From UBA5336 sp964412785 (lineage in GTDB: Bacteria; Pseudomonadota; Alphaproteobacteria; Caulobacterales; Hyphomonadaceae): DNA of 64,000 bases. The position numbers and the translations under genes were made by a program. The stretch covers positions 1-64,000 of the forward strand of contig CAYPQD010000009.1 in assembly GCA_964412785.1 (NCBI GenBank), in the 5' to 3' direction. Numbering within the stretch: position 1 is the first letter of the stretch; the number at the start of each line of letters is the position of its first letter. Positions 61,556-64,000 of this stretch are shown in pieces. Under the pieces are notes generated by a model that was not told the origin of the DNA, ran no database searches, and was given only the letters and a program-made list of their open reading frames with translations.

Positions 61556-63648
61556 CCCGCGCTGAGGCAGAGACCGAACTGGAACGGCTCGCAGCGGTGA
61601 TCGCCCGGGCGGACACGGCCTATTATCGCGATGACGAGCCGGTCATGTCGGACGCTGACTATGATAGCCTGCGCCAGCGCAATGCAGCGATCGAGGCCCG
61701 CTTTGCAGACCTTGTCCGCCCCGACAGCCCGGCTGCCCGGATTGGCGCCGCGCCGGCGTCCGGCTTTGCCAGGGCGCGCCACGCCGCACCCATGCTCTCC
61801 CTCGACAACGCCTTCACCGAAACGGACGTCATCGAGTTTGTCGAGCGGGTTCGCCGCTTTCTGGGCCTTGGGAAGGACTGCGTGGTGGCGCTCACTGCCG
61901 AGCCGAAGATCGACGGGGTGTCGCTCAACCTGACCTATTCCGGCGGCCGGCTTGTTCGGGCTGCCACGCGCGGCGATGGCCAGATTGGCGAGGATGTGAC
62001 GGCAAATGCCAGCGTAGTCCGCGACATACCCGGCCGCCTTTCCGGCGAGGGTTGGCCGGACGAGATCGAGATCCGCGGCGAGGTCTACATGCGCCATGAC
62101 GATTTCGCGTCACTGAATGCGCGTGAGGCGGAGGCGGGGCGAAAGATTTTCGCCAATCCGCGCAACGCCGCCGCTGGCAGCCTGCGCCAGCTTGATGTCT
62201 CTGTGACACGCGGGCGGCCCCTCCATTTCTTCGCCCATGGCTGGGCCGCGGTCTCCAGCGCCTTTGCCGAAACCCAGAGCGCGGCGCTCGCGGCAATCTC
62301 CGGCTGGGGCTTGCCGGTCAACCCGCTGATGAGCCGGCATGAGGACGCCGATCGGCTGCTTGAGGCTTACGGCGCCATAGCGGCTCGCCGCGCCGATCTC
62401 GGCTATGACATTGACGGGGTCGTCTACAAGGTCGACCGGCTCGACTGGCAGTCCCGCCTCGGTGCGCTCACCCGCGTGCCGCGCTGGGCGATCGCCCATA
62501 AATTTCCCGCTGAGCGCGCCGAAACGATACTGGAGGAGATCGACATTCAGGTCGGGCGCACGGGGACGCTGACCCCGGTGGCGCGCCTCAGACCGGTGAC
62601 AGTCGGTGGCGTCGTCGTCTCCAATGCGACCCTTCACAATGAGGATGAGATCGCCCGGCTGGACGTGCGCCCTTGCGACCGGGTCGAGGTCCAGCGTGCA
62701 GGCGATGTCATTCCGCAGGTCCTCGGTGTCCTCGATCCGGACCGAACTGGCCGCTCGCCCGCCTTCCTCATGCCCGAAACCTGTCCGCGCTGCGGCTCCG
62801 CGGCCGTTCGCGAGCAGAATGCCGATGGCAGCGTTGATGTCCGCCGGCGCTGCACCGGCGGTCTCGTCTGTCCCGCCCAGCGCGTGGAGCGGCTGAAGCA
62901 CTTCGTCTCGCGCCGGGCCCTCGATATCGAGGGACTGGGGGCAAAACAGGTCGAGCTTTTCCACGAGGCCGGGGTCCTCAAGGGCCCGCAGGATATCTTC
63001 CACCTTGATGAGCGGATCGAGGCGGCCGGCTGCGCGCCGCTCGAGGACTGGCCGGGTTTTGGTGCGACGTCGGCGCGAAACCTGCGCGCCAGCATCGAAG
63101 CGCGCCGGCGCGTGCCGTTCGCCCGATTTCTCAACGGACTCGGTATCCGCCATGTCGGCGAGGTCACCGCCGCGGCGTTTTCCCGTGCCTTCGGCGACTG
63201 GGATGCGTTCTGGAAGACGGTTGAGCGCGCCTCAGGCGAAGCGGCGACAAACGGACCAGCCCATGGCGAGCTGATAGCCATTGACGGTATCGGCGCCGCC
63301 GCTGTGGGCGCGCTCATCGATTTCGTGCGCGAGCCGCACAATCGCAGCATGCTGGCCGACCTCGTCGCCGAGGTCGAAATCACCCCGGCCGAGGCGGTTG
63401 AGACCGGTAGTCCGTTCTCGGGCAAGACGCTCGTCTTCACCGGGACGCTGGAGGCGATGACCCGTGACGAGGCCAAGGCGCGCGCCATTGCCCTTGGCGC
63501 GAAGGTCTCCGGGTCGGTCTCATCGAAGACAGATTTCCTCATAGTGGGACCGGGGGCGGGATCAAAGCGCAGGAAGGCCGAGGAGCTCGGTATCGCTGTC
63601 CTCAGCGAGGCCGACTGGCTCGTCATGGCGGGCGTTGCCAATGACTAG
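61525..63648 (+). CDS. ligA: NAD-dependent DNA ligase LigA
   Basis: Seals nicks in replication and repair. 707 residues: domain Ia (DTAYYRDDEPVMSDADYDSL), AMP-accepting Lys128 in EPKIDG, the OB fold, a four-Cys zinc finger (CPRCGSAAVREQN and CTGGLVCPAQRVERL), helix-hairpin-helix repeats (about 480-600) and a C-terminal BRCT domain (GKTLVFTGTLEAMTRDEAKARAIALGAKVSGSVS). ATG 61525 has GAGGAG upstream; ATG 61552, overlapping the recN stop as ATGA, is an alternative. It overlaps recN and is co-expressed with it. Confidence 0.96.
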   Translation: MAKQVPVETMTRAEAETELERLAAVIARADTAYYRDDEPVMSDADYDSLRQRNAAIEARFADLVRPDSPAARIGAAPASGFARARHAAPMLSLDNAFTETDVIEFVERVRRFLGLGKDCVVALTAEPKIDGVSLNLTYSGGRLVRAATRGDGQIGEDVTANASVVRDIPGRLSGEGWPDEIEIRGEVYMRHDDFASLNAREAEAGRKIFANPRNAAAGSLRQLDVSVTRGRPLHFFAHGWAAVSSAFAETQSAALAAISGWGLPVNPLMSRHEDADRLLEAYGAIAARRADLGYDIDGVVYKVDRLDWQSRLGALTRVPRWAIAHKFPAERAETILEEIDIQVGRTGTLTPVARLRPVTVGGVVVSNATLHNEDEIARLDVRPCDRVEVQRAGDVIPQVLGVLDPDRTGRSPAFLMPETCPRCGSAAVREQNADGSVDVRRRCTGGLVCPAQRVERLKHFVSRRALDIEGLGAKQVELFHEAGVLKGPQDIFHLDERIEAAGCAPLEDWPGFGATSARNLRASIEARRRVPFARFLNGLGIRHVGEVTAAAFSRAFGDWDAFWKTVERASGEAATNGPAHGELIAIDGIGAAAVGALIDFVREPHNRSMLADLVAEVEITPAEAVETGSPFSGKTLVFTGTLEAMTRDEAKARAIALGAKVSGSVSSKTDFLIVGPGAGSKRRKAEELGIAVLSEADWLVMAGVAND

Positions 63649-63670
63649 AGTATCAGGGTTGCCCAAGGGC

Positions 63671-64000
63671 TCAGAGCGGCGCGCAGGCGGCGCGGCACCA
63701 GTCGGCCGCCTCGCCCTCAAGGCCCTCCGCGATCTCGGCGATGACGCGGGCATGATAGGCGTCGACCCAGGCCCGTTCCTGTGCCGTCAGCAGGACGACC
63801 TCGATGAGATCGCGCGCAAGCGGCGCGAGGGTCAGGGTCTCAAAGCCCAGCATTTCGGTCTCGCCGCCCGTGATCGGAGCCGGGTCGGTGACATATTGCA
63901 GGTTCTCGATACGGATACCGTACGCACCCTCGCGATAATAGCCGGGTTCGTTGGACACGATCATGCCGGGGCGCAGCGCGACATCGTTCCACGGCTTCGC
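63671..64000 (-). CDS. Aminopeptidase P family (M24B) C-terminal part, continues past the window end
   Basis: The reading frame is open to the last base (AKPWNDVALRPGMIVSNEPGYY...), so only the C-terminal 109 residues are seen. LRPGMIVSNEPGYYREGAYGIRIENLQYV is the catalytic-domain end of Xaa-Pro aminopeptidases, with a metal-ligand Glu in NEPGYY and another in IRIENL. ETLTLAPLARDLIEVVLLTAQERAWVDAYHARV is the typical C-terminal segment. It converges with ligA. The N-terminal part and start are outside the window. Confidence 0.9.
   Translation of the reverse strand, partial: AKPWNDVALRPGMIVSNEPGYYREGAYGIRIENLQYVTDPAPITGGETEMLGFETLTLAPLARDLIEVVLLTAQERAWVDAYHARVIAEIAEGLEGEAADWCRAACAPL

Overview
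The window is dense, GC-rich bacterial chromosome with short gaps and many overlapping start/stop codons. Gene content and order suggest an alphaproteobacterium of the Caulobacterales/Maricaulales (Hyphomonadaceae-like) type: an aroK-aroB-corC block, TonB-dependent receptors, a PraR/PhrR-like regulator, ddl-ftsQ-ftsA-ftsZ-lpxC, and CtrA-like TTAA-N7-TTA boxes at the division genes. No rRNA, tRNA, CRISPR array or complete insertion sequence was seen. Taxonomy is inferred from gene content only.

Layout. 1-2.4 kb: the 3' part of ftsH and a CitE-like lyase. 2.5-3.9 kb: an accessory patch with a lower-GC orphan ATPase between CTAG-rich sequences and two dispersed repeats. 4-13 kb: xerD, a secreted protein, a 44-residue membrane peptide, aroK, aroB, a CorC-type protein and a TonB receptor. 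13-24 kb: an MFS transporter, yggT, folD, an HNH nuclease, a large alpha-2-macroglobulin lipoprotein coupled to PBP1C, and a periplasmic MsrA. 24-32 kb: a GT39-like enzyme, speD, an Oar-like TonB receptor, and aguA-aguB (putrescine from agmatine). 31.8-42.7 kb: a phasin-like/helix-hairpin-helix protein, murI, a PstS-like lipoprotein, a galU-hldE-lipoprotein operon, surface-glycan genes (GT2, GtrA, GT39-like) and a thiolase-like protein. 42.9-51 kb: glmS, two acyl-CoA dehydrogenases, a conserved unknown, VanZ-like, pepN. 51-64 kb: murB (inverted), ddl-ftsQ-ftsA-ftsZ-lpxC, an XRE regulator, bamD, recN, ligA and the 3' part of an aminopeptidase P.

The genes mostly serve envelope growth and division: precursor supply (glmS, murI, murB, ddl), division (ftsQAZ), lipid A and core sugars (lpxC, hldE, galU), outer-membrane assembly (bamD), periplasmic defence and repair (A2M-PBP1C, MsrA) and polyamines (aguA, aguB, speD).

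The most unusual signals are non-coding. A roughly 110-bp interspersed repeat (R1, four copies) has TAATACCA/TGGTATTA ends and two hairpins, one of which keeps pairing while its bases change. It lies at gene 3' ends and supplies the stop codons of corC and murB. A second repeat (R2, two copies) shares two loci with R1. Other signals are paired CtrA-like boxes in the ftsQ and ftsZ upstream regions, a tandem 20-bp operator-like repeat before the XRE gene, PhaR-like boxes before the phasin-like gene, and a 40-bp CTAG palindrome at the end of the orphan ATPase gene.
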